DNA of 64,000 bases, from positions 5,332,001 through 5,396,000 of the forward strand of contig OY751487.1 in the NCBI GenBank assembly GCA_963565915.1. Reading direction: 5' to 3'. The position numbers were made by a program, and so were the translations under genes. Numbering within the stretch: the first letter of the stretch is position 1; every line of letters begins with the position of its first letter. The notes under the pieces were generated by a model that was not told the origin of the DNA, searched no databases, and saw nothing but the letters and a program-made list of their open reading frames with translations. This document shows, one piece after another, positions 1-10,307 of the stretch. This DNA is from Entoloma clypeatum (lineage: Eukaryota; Basidiomycota; Agaricomycetes; Agaricales; Entolomataceae).

Positions 1-511
1 CTCGAGGACTTAGCTCCTCCTGTCGGGCTTCTGGTGAGGCGAATGGGTTACTGGCAAAGTCTTCAAAGAAGCGCGACGTCTTGACTTGTCTGGTAGTTGC
101 TCTCTTCGCTCTGGGCGAACCTAACGAGATTTAGCAACTTGTTATGCTTTAACAAACCGTTCCAAGGTTCGGGCAGAGTATGCAGGAAAGTGGAAATGCA
201 AAGAGCAATGTGATTGCTAAATCTAAGGAATCTACTATAGTACAAGAGGTTTATATAAGTACTGACTATAGGCGGTAGCGGATGAGTCAGTACTGCGGAA
301 GGCAGTGCGCATGAGTAAGGCGTCTGCGGAAGGCTATGTACAATGAGTCCTACATACTGCGGGGCTGAGTAAAGCTACTGCGGAATGAGTCAGAGCGGTA
401 GCGAAGGGAATGGAAATAGATGTTGCGACATAATGTATTCATAAGAGGGCGCCGAGCCGGGCCGATAAGTAAAAGTAATGACGTCGTCTGCATACCGTAG
501 AGTCCGTAACA
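1..511 (-). mobile_element. 5' end of a Ty3/gypsy retrotransposon running off the left edge
   Basis: Positions 1-139 are the reverse complement of the leader and gag start of the gypsy element at 10292-10430, and 140-511 is its LTR. On the minus strand the LTR begins TGTTACGGACTC and ends GCATAACA, so this is the 5' end of an element transcribed leftwards out of the window. The LTR belongs to the same 371-372-bp subtype as the middle LTR at 15065-15435, not to the 404-bp subtype that bounds the other gypsy copy. The self-priming pair (AGATTTAGCAA in the LTR and its complement just past the LTR end) is conserved. The partner LTR and the target duplication lie outside the window. Confidence 0.9.
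140..511 (-). repeat. gypsy LTR, subtype 2 (372 bp)
   Basis: A TG..CA-bounded LTR, read on the minus strand. It contains a TATATAA box and the AGATTTAGCAA motif, and it differs from the 404-bp LTRs in an internal block (GAATACATTATGTCGCAAC in place of GAGCTTACTATGTCTAATG). Confidence 0.9.
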
Positions 512-1429
512 CTATCGCAACCAATGTCAACGTGGTCATGGGGTCACCCCCAAATGATTGCGGGGAAACGTCACCAGCAGCGCCGCATGTCGACAATCCC
601 TCCCTTGGATCGCCCCCGCCACCAGTTGTCTCGGATCTCCCCATTCACTCATCACCTGCTGCAGCATCTTCACCGGCTGGAGTGCCTGCAGCAAGCCCAC
701 TCGCTCCTGCGGCTGTGGCCCCAGTGGCCCATCAGGTATCCAGAGTGAAACACCTCAAGAAATTGAGAGAACGGAGGAGCCCGAGGTCGGGAACCAGCTG
801 GCCAAACTTCGTCAGCAGAAGACGATCCCCGACTATCAGGCGATCCACAATTGCAACTCACGACTCCTTCGCAAGAAGTCTAAGAGAGGCAGCAGCAATT
901 CTCCGTTGCCCACTGTCACGGAGGACATCACAACTGCCTCGCATGCGGGTGATGTGGAGGCCCAGCCCACTGTTGTGTGACTCGTGGGGGATGGTCAAGG
1001 TCTCAAGACAGGTACTTTGTACAGCATGAAGGGCATGAAGAAAGTGGGTCCTATCATCCTCTCGCCAGCTCCTCCTCCCTCGCTGTCTTCCGGACTGAAT
1101 TGATCTTCCCATCCAATATTGCTGCTTTTCCCCTCTTTTTACTATGCATATTCATCTTTTCTATTGGTATAACTTTGCCTTCGTATATACCAATAAATAA
1201 ACTGCTTTGAAAGCCTGAGCCATAGGGGACTGGGCATCCCCTGCCAGCCCAATTGTTTCCACAAGGTCATGCATTCATTGGAAACCAAGTGTTAAGTATT
1301 TTCATTCCATATCACAGAGAGCGCATTTCCCAGCTGACATATATCTCCCGTCGGCCCCGGACACATCCCATTAATATTTCCTTTCACTTCACTAAGAACT
1401 CATATCCTGACTTCTGGCCCCAAAATAAC
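512..1429. other. Relic segment between two retroelements, with a possible C-terminal gene fragment
   Basis: This stretch belongs to the old host or relic segment into which the neighbouring retroelements inserted. On the plus strand, frames at 512-745 (rich in Ala, Pro and Ser) and then 744-980 (ending ...DVEAQPTVV and a stop) look like the tail of a protein with a frame break or a missed intron between them. I do not recognise the product. Downstream, 1336-1369 holds one copy of the CCCCGTCGGCCCC-type motif that recurs at 6.5, 8.9, 9.0 and 16.3-16.6 kb. Nothing else was identified. Confidence 0.35.
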
Positions 1430-1741
1430 TGTTGAAACTTTTCCATCACGTAGATTAGATTAGATTAGATTACATCACGTGACCATTTACACATCTTTGA
1501 TTACATACTTATTTGGTTGGTACAAACAGTAGTATGGTATATAAGACCAGGAAACTGTCAATATCAACAAGTTGTCTCTTGACTCTTAACCAGCTCCATC
1601 GCTCTCATCAGCCTCAACCGCTCTCACCAGCCTCACCCTCCCAAACCATGTAAGTGGCTAGAACGGTTAAGTAGAGTACTTCCACACTGTAGCTGTGTTG
1701 CTCAGTACGCCTGTGGCTAGCGCCCAGGTGGAACTTCAACA
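1430..1741 (+). repeat. copia-1 5' LTR (312 bp)
   Basis: Begins TGTTGAAACTTTTCC and ends GGTGGAACTTCAACA, giving perfect TGTTGAA/TTCAACA terminal inversion. It holds a GATTA repeat near the start and a TATATAAG box at 1538-1545, the likely promoter of the element. Confidence 0.95.
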
Positions 1742-1753
1742 GGTTATGGGCCC
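1742..1753 (+). promoter_or_regulatory. copia-1 primer-binding site (initiator tRNA-Met anticodon stem-loop type)
   Basis: GGTTATGGGCCC follows the LTR directly. It matches what I recall of the Drosophila copia primer site, which pairs with the anticodon-stem region of initiator tRNA-Met, so a cleaved half-tRNA rather than an intact 3' CCA end would prime. The same 12-mer follows the 5' LTR of the second copia copy (24516-24527, minus strand). The identification of the tRNA is from memory, not from an alignment. Confidence 0.7.
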
Positions 1754-2113
1754 CGGATAGCAGAGGGACTTGGGAACGCTGGCAACAGCAAGTACCTGCC
1801 CACTCTACCCTGGTTGACAGGAGAACCGATCGCAAGATCTAGGTTCTGAGTCATACTTCTTCACACATGAACCTGGGAACATCATTACAACAAGTACCTG
1901 TCATGAAGTGTCCCTAAGGGGATTGATGTAGTACACATCATGTGGAAACATTGATCATACCTCACACACTTCTGACAAAAAAAAGGGGTTTTTCCCACAA
2001 ACCGCTATTCCTAAAGGGAATATGTTATGAGGAATCATTTATTTGTTTTCCCTAAAAATCAAATTCACAAAGAACATCACTGATTGGGAGAACTCCTTTT
2101 AGATTCATTAAAA

Positions 2114-5100
2114 ATGTCTACCTCTCGCTCCGCACTTGACTCCATCACTGCCTTCGACGGTATCGACTACCAAAGTTGGGCTGAAAAAATGAAATCCTAT
2201 CTCCTCCATCAAGGAGTCTGGCGCATCGTATCTGGCGACATTGAGCGCGCCAACATCGCTGACAACGACTCCGACCACGCTGAGGAAATGGTCGAGTTTA
2301 TTGCACCGGCCATTGAGCAAGCCCCTCGCCATCCTGCTCCCTGTTCCCTTCCTCCTCGTCATGCACCATCTTTCACCACCATCACCGGTCGCGGAAAGAC
2401 TTCCTTTACTGTACAACCTGAGTCAGAAAGGATGCAGTCACTACTGCAACGCATGAACCCTCCTCCTTCCCAGTACACCGGGCTTCCTTCTGGAAAGCCG
2501 TCAGCGTGGAAAAAGAACGAGAGGGTGAGAAAACTCGCCCAAGAAATCGGCGCCCGACCCTCTGGGTCAAATCTTCGTATCTTGGACACCATCATTCCAG
2601 ACATCGATGAGAGGCCAACTAAACAGCGTTGAGTAACTCCGCCGTTAGACCAATCGCTGCGGATGATGGATATAGACCAAGAACGGATGGGGCCAGACGA
2701 GTTTGTGGACGAGATCGAACTAGACGGTTCGTCAAAACCCTCTTTCAAACCTTACCAGTTGCGGAAAGCTAACAATACCTCTCAACAGACGTATGTTATG
2801 ATAGCTAGTACCAGTACAGAATGCGTAGATCACTTTAGCAGTGATTTACATAAAAAATATATTAAACATTTTGCTTCTTGTACACACTGTAAGGAAAAGG
2901 AACGCGTGCAATGGATATTAGATTCCGGCGCCTCTTTACACTTCACCTATGAGTTTAAGGACTTCACATACTATAGACCTCTCACGGTCAAACGATTCGT
3001 CCAAACTGCAGCTAAAGGGAAGAAACTGGAAATTCTCGGAGTTGGGGCCGTTCCAGTACGGCACACCCTAAATGGGGAAGTTAAAACCCATCTTCTCAGA
3101 CCGGTGTTCTACATCCCGGACATGGACACACGCCTATTGTCCCTAGGCGTCTTCCTTAACCATGGTTACAAAGTAGACGGGACTTGTGGAGAAATCAACA
3201 TCTCCAAAGGGCTAAACAAAATCCAGTTTTCACCCCACATTCTTGGTCAAACCATTTACTGGTTAGACACTGAAATACGCTATGACCAGATCCATGCGAT
3301 CTCAAGCGAAATCACTGTCGAAACATGGCACAAGCGCCTTGGTCACCCAAATGATCAAGCACTCCGAAAGATTCCCACCAGTACCAAAGGGGTACCTGAG
3401 ACACTAGTACATGAGAAATCACAGGAAAGTTGCACAGGTTGCCTCAAAGGGAAAATGCCAAATCAGTCATATCCCAATTCGATGACAAGGGCAACCAAAA
3501 CCTTTGATCTGATCTATTCCGATCTCAAACAGATATCCACGGCATCATACCATAAATATAAATATTTCCTCACATTTTTGGACGATTTTTCATCCCACGT
3601 CTGGGTCGTCTTGCTTAGAAAGAAGTCGGATGCCATCACGGCACTGCGACAATTTCTTGCGATGATCCAGAATCAGTTTGCCGCCACTCCTAAAAAATGG
3701 CGAGTTGATGGAGGTGGAGAGTTTGACGAATACAAGGATGAACTTGCCGATCATGGAGTTCTAATCAATGTCACGCTCCCGTATCAGCACCAGCAGAACG
3801 GTAGAGCAGAACGGATAAATCGAACCCTGTGGGAGAAATCTCAGGCCTTGCGCTTTGACGCATGCTTACCCCCTATGTGGTGGGAATTCTGTTTGGAACA
3901 TGCAGCATTTCTCTACAACAGAACCCCCATGCAGCGTCTCGAATGGAATACCCCTTACTTCAGGGTGACCAATGAGATCCCCGATATGTCAAGCATCAGA
4001 GTCTTCGGATGTCAGGCATATGTTTATATCCCAAAGGAAAAACGTAGAAATTCCCTGGAGTCTAGATCTCGATTGATGATTTATCTCGGATAAAAACCAG
4101 GGGTCAAAGGATACCGTTTCATGGATCCTGAGACTAACACAATTTTCATGGGTGGGAAAGCTATCTTTGATGAAAGCAAGTACCCTAGATGCCACATCGA
4201 CCCTTTGCCAGAAAACCATCCAGAAATGGAAAACCCAGAACCGGCTGATGAGTTTGAGGACCTCATCCCTGGAAACAATGACAATGACAGTCATTACAAA
4301 AAACCTCACGACCCTGTTCCCACTGGACAGGATCACCCTGAATCAGACAATGACTTGCCGTCTAGCGAGCCCGACGATGAACCGCAAGTACCCACTCCGG
4401 AACCAGTACCAGATCGACCGATCAGGGAACGACGAGTTCAGAGAATGCCAGGTAGCATCTATGGGGAAGACACCCCTGCTTCTGATCTCGAAAAATTGGA
4501 TCGAAGACATAGATTAGGCGGTCAAACGGCATGGATGAACGATCTCTTAATGGAGGCAATCTCCATCCAAGTGGGCATCATCGAAATGTCACACAAAGAT
4601 ATATACACTCTTCCAAACAAAGAAGATTGGTATGCGGTAGAACGAAAAGAGCTAGACATGCTCAAAAGCCACGGGGTGATCACGGAGTTAGTACCCCTAC
4701 CTACAGGGAGGAAAGCTCCAAGGAACAAATGGGTTTACAACAAAAAATCCAATGGGCGTTTGAAAGCGCGCCTTGTCGCAAAAGGTTTCTCACAGGTAGA
4801 AGGGATCGACTTCGATCAGATCTTCTCACCAGTAGTGAGGTACGAGACAGTCCGGTTGATTCTGGCATTGACAGCCCTTGAAGGGTGGTTCATGACATTC
4901 TTGGACGTCTCGTCAGCCTTCCTCTATGGAACACTCCGTGAGATAATCTACATGCGACAGCCTGAGGGCTACATAGTAAAGGGGAAAGAACACTTCGTGT
5001 ACCGACTATACAAAGCCCTATACGGACTTAAGCAGGCCGCATTAGCCTGGTGGAGGGAACTCGATTCCTCCATGAAAAAGCTCGGTTTTGTCCGGCTTCA

Positions 5101-6126
5101 CTCCGATGCGGGAGTTTTCATTCACACAAGTACCAAAGGGGAAACTGTAATCGCCGTCATTTATGTTGATGACTCTGCTTTTCTCGGCACAAACCGAGAG
5201 TACACGCTAGAGAAGAAGAAGGCCTTCATGACAACATGGGAATGTAGGGACCTAGGCCACCTAGTGTCGAATGGGGAACCGAAAGAATTTCTCTCAATCC
5301 AAATAAGGCAACATGGGAAGAAGATCTTCATTGATCAAGTACCTTACCTTGAAAAATTCTCGCATGAATGGGGATGAGTGAATCCAATGCCACCCACACC
5401 CCACTCCCGACGGGCTACAAACCCATGAAGTCCGAAGATGAACCCAATGCGGAACTCAGATCCAAGTACCAATCCGTCATCGGATCACTATTGTACTTAA
5501 TGATCGGGACAAGACCCGACATTTGTTTCGCAGTGATCAAAATGTCCCAATTTTCCGCAAACCCTACCAAACGCCATTTAGAAGTGGCTAGGGATATTTG
5601 CAGGTATTTGAAGGCAACAAAAGATTACGCGATCATGTACGATGGCGATTCTGGGAAAGGAATCTACGCATTTACAGACTCCGATTGGGCATCAGATGAA
5701 AACACCAGGAAATCCACTACTGGTTACTTCATATCACTGGCGTCTGGAGCAGTAACATGGGTTTCATCAGCGCAGAAAACCATTGCCCTCTCTTCCACGG
5801 AAGCAGAATACATGGCGCTATCAGATTGCAGTCGCGCAGTGACATGGCTTAGAAGCATGCTTGCCGAACTTGGGATGCAGATCGGATCAGTCCCGATCTA
5901 TGGAGATAACAATGGCTCCGTCTTTATCGCATCCAACCCTGTAACTGAAAAACGGTCCAAGCACATCGACGTGCGATTTCACTTTGTCAGAGAAAAAGTA
6001 TCTGAAGGGATTATTACGGTCGAATTCATCGAAGGAGTGAATAACCCTGCAGACCTTTTAACTAAGAATCTGGGGAAAATCCTCTTCAACAAGTTTATCC
6101 CGTACTTTGGATTGCTTAAAAACTAG
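2114..6126 (+). pseudogene. copia-1 gag-pol polyprotein, disrupted
   Basis: The reading starts at ATG 2114 (MSTSRSALDS). Gag is internally deleted: the first 50 or so residues join in frame to the C-terminal part, with about 0.7 kb missing compared with copy 2. Breaks: a TGA at 2630-2632 where copy 2 has CGA; a TAA at 4091-4093 where copy 2 has TCA; and a 1-bp deletion in an A-run near 5351-5355 that ends the frame at 5377 before it resumes at 5368. Recognisable pieces are protease DSGAS (intact here), the HH-CC and D,D,E integrase, RT with YVDD, and RNase H near 5660-6100. The coding capacity is dead, but the 3' half is well conserved. Confidence 0.93.
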
Positions 6127-6182
6127 ACAAAGAAAGAGTACCTATATGGGAAAAAGTAAAAATGTATTTAGAAGTATGTACT

Positions 6183-6195
6183 AAATATGGGGGGG
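6183..6195 (+). other. copia-1 polypurine tract
   Basis: AAATATGGGGGGG abuts the 3' LTR and is the expected primer site for plus-strand DNA synthesis. Confidence 0.8.
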
Positions 6196-6493
6196 TGTTG
6201 AAACTTTTCCATCACGTAGATTAGATTGGTTTAGATTACATCACGTGACCATTTACACATCTTTGATTACATACTTAACAGTAGTACGGTATATAAGACC
6301 AGGAAACTGTCAATATCAACAAGTTGTCTCTTGACTCTTAACCAGCTCCATCACTCTCATCAGCCTCAACCGCTCTCACCAGCCTCACCCTCCCAAACCA
6401 TGTAAGTGGCTAGAACGGTTAAGTAGAGTACTTCCACACTGTAGCTGTGTTGCTCAGTACGCCTGTGGCTAGCGCCCAGGTGGAACTTCAACA
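6196..6493 (+). repeat. copia-1 3' LTR (298 bp)
   Basis: Same ends as the 5' LTR. It has a 14-bp deletion next to the ACAGTAGTACGG block and several substitutions. It is followed by the target duplication ATAAC. Confidence 0.95.
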
Positions 6494-6520
6494 ATAACTG
6501 CCCTCATTTTCGGTGCGAAA

Positions 6521-6550
6521 CCTATCCCCCATTGGTCCCGGACACGTCCC
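6521..6550. repeat. Dispersed CCCCGTCGGCCCC-type motif (representative copy)
   Basis: A degenerate motif of about 25 bp, consensus near GGGAAATATATCCCCCGTCG followed by GCCCC. It recurs at 1336-1369, 6521-6550, 8851-8890, 8952-8987, 16299-16332, 16395-16421 (inverted) and 16549-16585. All copies lie in the non-retroelement DNA around the dioxygenase gene and none was seen in the host island. This suggests that 512-1429, 6499-9887 and 16022-16650 were once one unit, now split by retroelement insertions. Confidence 0.5.
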
Positions 6551-6669
6551 AAGCGGAATCCATCATGGGATCATGTCTTGTCCCCATCCTGATCCAATCA
6601 CCATGAACCTGAAAATTGAAAGCCTGTATATGATGGGGACGGCTTTGGTCGTGATGTTGCTCTCTCACA

Positions 6670-8348
6670 ATGTCATATCTTCCCCTAATCAAAGTCGATT
6701 CCTCTGATGCCGGCATCAATCTCATTGTCGAGAGAGCAATGGGGGACAACTGGGCATCCATGAATGCCCTCAAGCAGCAGCAGACCCTCTCCATCGCCTT
6801 TGACTATCGACAAAACCTATGGGATGCAACAGTCATTCTGGGAATGCTTGCCAAAGACAGTGGTCCACAAACCCCCATCCCTGATCAGCTTGATGCGGTG
6901 GACCCGCGCCTCCTTACAATATTGCCTCCTGCTCAGGAAATAGTTGCAGAGGACCCATTTTCTCTACATCGGGACTTCTCCCCCCAATTTTATCAAGCAT
7001 ATCCTGCTGCAAAGCACACCTGTGATCTCTTCCAGCATCACTATTATCAGGCGGATCCCACTGTACTTCCCGACCTCCCACTTCCCATCAATGTCCCGTA
7101 TGTGAGCATCGAGGATGGTCAGCATATTGCCGAGATCGCGGCAATCGCCCTCAGGAATCAAAGTGAGTGACTTATTTTATTACAAGATGCTGATTCTCAA
7201 TCCTTTGCCCATTCAGAACGGGTCCCTTGGAGGGTGGCAGACTATGTCGCTACCTTGGGAAAAGCATGCGACAGCCGAGATGAAGCCCAAGAGACCTCCC
7301 GCAATCTCCTTTTCCCTCCCAGCCCCGACTTCCAGTCTGACAATGACAATTTCATTCGCGTCAATACCCCAATAACAGTCCTCAACGCCAATGGAAATAT
7401 CATCCTCTGGTATTTACCTGACGCCCTCTCACGAGATGCGCATGTACGTGGCCCATTAACATTCATACATCCTGGATCTCATCCTTTTTTCAAGGATGAA
7501 TGGCTCGCCTCAATTTCGGTTCTGGATTCTCTTATGCGAAAGGAATGGAAAAACTACCCGATCCACCTGAAAACCGGTCATCAGGCCCCACTCTCCCGTT
7601 CTTCTCGCCCGGGTAGTGAGGACAGCAATGCCTCGAAGTGTCATGCTCCCTGGAGACGTGATCCCACCCTATTCACCTCAGGTGAACTCCTAGCACCAGG
7701 GATCGTTGACATCGCTTCCTGCTGGTTCCAGGCAGGCCATTCTGTTTGTTTCCCCCCTCCTCTGTCTATTGGTCAATCTCAACTCATCTCTTATTCCAGG
7801 CAAGCACCGCGCGGCCCGAAATCTCCAAATCATTCAAGACAGAATCATCCTGTGCCACCGCCTGGCTCAAAGCCAACAGCCGCTTCCTTTCATCCATGGG
7901 TTCCGTCTTGGCCGTCACACATCCGGAGCAATACCTTGTCGGACTCACTATGCTCAAACAGCTCAAGGATGACCCTTCTCATCTCTGGGAACCAGTTCAC
8001 ATCTCAAAAGTCCTCGAGACTTGGTGCACTCCATTCTCCGGTGTTTCCATCATTTGCAACCGGAAGACCCCCTGTTATAAAGATTCACAAGCCCGACACA
8101 AGTGGTATGACATCCTGGCCACAACGGGCTTATATGAACAAATTTTCGGTCTCCGTGCCTCATTTTCATACTGCCCCCGAACAGTTATAGCACTTTCTGG
8201 GCAGATCCTTTCTCATGCCGTTGATCCCATTAAAGCTGGGGACCGAGCTTGTTTCGCATGGTTCATGAAGGATGATGTTAGGAGTTACCTCCAAATCAGC
8301 CCTGGAGGGGCAAGTACTGTGAACCGTGTGCTTGCTCCATCTGTTTAG
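6670..8348 (+). CDS. TET/JBP-like 2-oxoglutarate/Fe(II) dioxygenase with a substituted metal ligand
   Basis: Three exons, 6670-7162, 7217-7743 and 7800-8348, with GT..AG introns of 54 and 56 nt, give an uninterrupted 522-residue protein. The C-terminal third (around NRKTP, WYDILATTG, the Ser-Gly-Gln-Ile-Leu-Ser-His block, and GDRACFAWFM) resembles, from memory, the double-stranded beta-helix core of basidiomycete TET/JBP proteins, which oxidise 5-methylcytosine. The distal His (H479) and the arginine expected to bind 2-oxoglutarate (R489) are present. At the HxD position the residues are Y433-K-D435 (codon TAT at 8076-8078), so the first iron ligand seems to be Tyr. The true start may lie upstream. 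Catalysis is doubtful; the gene may be a pseudoenzyme or an early pseudogene. The flanks are relic DNA. Confidence 0.6.
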
Positions 8349-9253
8349 CACACAGTTTTGCACGCATACCAATAATCAATTTATTTCCCCAAATTTCCCC
8401 ATCGGTCTGCATACGCTTTCTCCGGGTAAAGTCCCTCACCACACCCCACCCCATTGGGGCCAAGGGTTGAGGTCCCACCAAAATTCCACATCTGTTATCC
8501 CATGTTCCCGACATGTCCCCCAGTCCCTCCCAGCTTTGTGACCCAATCTTAGGATGGGTTGGGAAGTGAATAGTCCATTCATGGCCCAAAATTTGGTCAT
8601 AGCTTTCATTTATCCTCAATCCCTTCTTCATCCAATCCCCATATCCACAACAGTACCTAGCCAATTCAAATTTACCATGGCAATTGTTCCTCCACCAATC
8701 CCTAATGCCGCATTTCTTTTATTTTCACGCTCCTCCCAACCCCCTGGATGACAATAACTCTGGGAGCCGCGCCAGACCCCAAATCCCCAATACTTCCATT
8801 TCGGCTGAAACCAAACCCATGCCCTGAACATGGTCTCCTCCCAACCGTCCGATGGGAATATATCCCCCGTCGGCCCCGGCTACATCCTGATATTCCTGAA
8901 GACAAACAATGCATTTCCTGATCCCCATACATCATGTGTGCCTTAAACCCCCAATGGGAAATACATCCCCCGTCGGCCCCATGTCCAAATCCTTCCCAAT
9001 AAGCCATTCAGACAACAATTCCCCCTACTGTGCCTGGTAATTTACTGACTCTCTTCCCAAACCACATGTCCTATCACCTGTCACGACATTGCCTCATCAC
9101 ATGGCCATCCAATCCTTGGCTTACTAAGTTACTTATGGCTTCAAATATAACGGGCTCTGACTAAGCAAGAAACAAAAGATCTTAGATTATTAATCCAAGC
9201 CTGTGATAACAATCGCCACCCCCACTTGCATGCCCACCAGGTAACTGCCCACT
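8349..9253. other. Non-coding relic DNA
   Basis: Pyrimidine-rich, CCCC-rich sequence with two copies of the dispersed motif (8851-8890 and 8952-8987). Short open frames exist on both strands but show no family resemblance or exon continuity. No gene is supported. Confidence 0.5.
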
Positions 9254-9837
9254 TTGTCCATTCTCCGCCTGCTCAACTTCCCTACAACACAAGATATGCC
9301 CTGGAGTCCCACCATCTTGGAACAATTTGCCCTTGTCGACTGTTCCTCGACAGATGAATCCATCTATTATGGTCCATACAACACTCTCCTGACATCCCTG
9401 TTTCCACATACCGAACACTTTCAGGTCGCACCTCAGTATAATCCCCCCTCAACCCCCGGGGCAATTGATTTTGCAGCCTTACTCATTGTCTGATTGCGAA
9501 CGATCCCAGTCTTTTTCATCAAAATCAAGCCTTTTCCCCACCTTGCCAGCACCTATAATCAGGGCAGTGCAGACTCACAGATGCGCAACAGGTTCCAGGT
9601 TATTGCCGATCAAGGTCTCATGATTCCCAAACTGTATGGCATCAGTGCAATGGGCACATGCATTTCTGTGTTTGAGTATAACACAGCAAACAACGACCTC
9701 CTCACTCCTCCTTTTATTAAACGTCATCCAGGTCTCATCACTGACACGGCGCCTGCTGAGCGATGGGATCACGATTCAGGGATATTGTGGCAGAGGTCAA
9801 AAGTATGTGCCAGGCCCTTGCAGGTATGTTTTTTGTG
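9254..9837 (+). pseudogene. Broken fungal protein resembling a PD-(D/E)XK-like hypothetical family
   Basis: Reading resembles a recurrent agaricomycete protein of unknown function: a segment around HTEHFQVAPQYNPP, then AIDFAALLIV, then VFFIKIKPFPHL, MIPKLYGISAMGT and TDTAPAERW. An in-frame TGA at 9491-9493 interrupts the core (likely from CGA). A frameshift near 9770 moves the sequence to a frame reading DIVAEVKSMCQAL. In relatives, as I recall them, the FFIKIKP block reads with an E-x-K, the second half of a nuclease-type D...ExK site; here it is K-x-K. The gypsy element at 9888 begins just downstream. The function is unproven. Confidence 0.55.
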
Positions 9838-9887
9838 ACTGTATTATCTTGATCGTTCGCTCAAGACGTCAGAGAATACAGAGAAAT

Positions 9888-10291
9888 TGTTACGGACTCT
9901 GCGGTATGCGGACGACGTCATCACTTTTACTTATCGGCCCAGCTCGGCGCCCTCTTACGAGCTTACTATGTCTAATGTCTACTTTCGCAACCTTTGATTT
10001 CCAGTCTGACTCACTACCTTTACTTTGTCAGCCCCTTTAGTATACTTCGCTCCCGCGCTGACTCGCTTTCCGCAGTCAGCTTACTTATTGTACATAGCCT
10101 TCTGCAGTCGCCTTACTCATGTGCACTGCCTTCCGCAGTACTGACTTATCCGCTACCGCCTATAGTCAGTACTTATATAAACCTCTTGTACTATAGTAGA
10201 TTCCTTAGATTTAGCAATCACATTGCTCTTTGCATTTCCACTTTCCTGCATACTCTGCCCGAACCTTGGAACGGTTTGTTAAAGCATAACA
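9888..10291 (+). repeat. gypsy 5' LTR, subtype 1 (404 bp)
   Basis: TGTTACGGACTC...GCATAACA. TATATAA at 10174-10180 lies 33 nt before AGATTTAGCAA at 10207-10217, the inferred 5' end of the transcript. CCGCAGT-like short repeats lie upstream of the TATA box. Confidence 0.95.
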
Positions 10292-10304
10292 AGTTGCTAA
10301 ATCT
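10207..10304 (+). promoter_or_regulatory. Self-priming pair: transcript 5' end and complementary primer-binding site
   Basis: AGATTTAGCAA at 10207-10217 sits 33 nt after the start of the TATA box. Its perfect 11-nt reverse complement, TTGCTAAATCT, lies at 10294-10304, two bases past the LTR end. No tRNA-type TGG primer site is present there. This is the geometry of Tf1/sushi-group retrotransposons, where the first 11 nt of the mRNA fold back, are cut, and prime minus-strand synthesis. The same pair is present in the element at the left edge. Confidence 0.85.
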
Positions 10305-10307
10305 CGT

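Larger units (their letters stand above)
1430..6493 (+). mobile_element. Ty1/copia retrotransposon, decayed copy 1 (5,064 bp)
   Basis: Complete LTR-to-LTR element bounded by a perfect 5-bp target duplication, ATAAC, at 1425-1429 and 6494-6498. The order is 5' LTR, primer-binding site, gag, protease, integrase, RT, RNase H, polypurine tract, 3' LTR, which is copia order. It is the same family as the element at 17436-24837 but about 0.7 kb shorter internally, because most of gag is deleted. The LTRs differ in length (312 and 298 bp), mainly by a 14-bp deletion in the 3' LTR, so this copy is older than its relative. Confidence 0.96.

Noticed and set aside
1742..1753. tRNA gene remnant
   Set aside because: The tRNA-like 12-mer is a primer-binding site next to an LTR. 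No cloverleaf can be formed around it.
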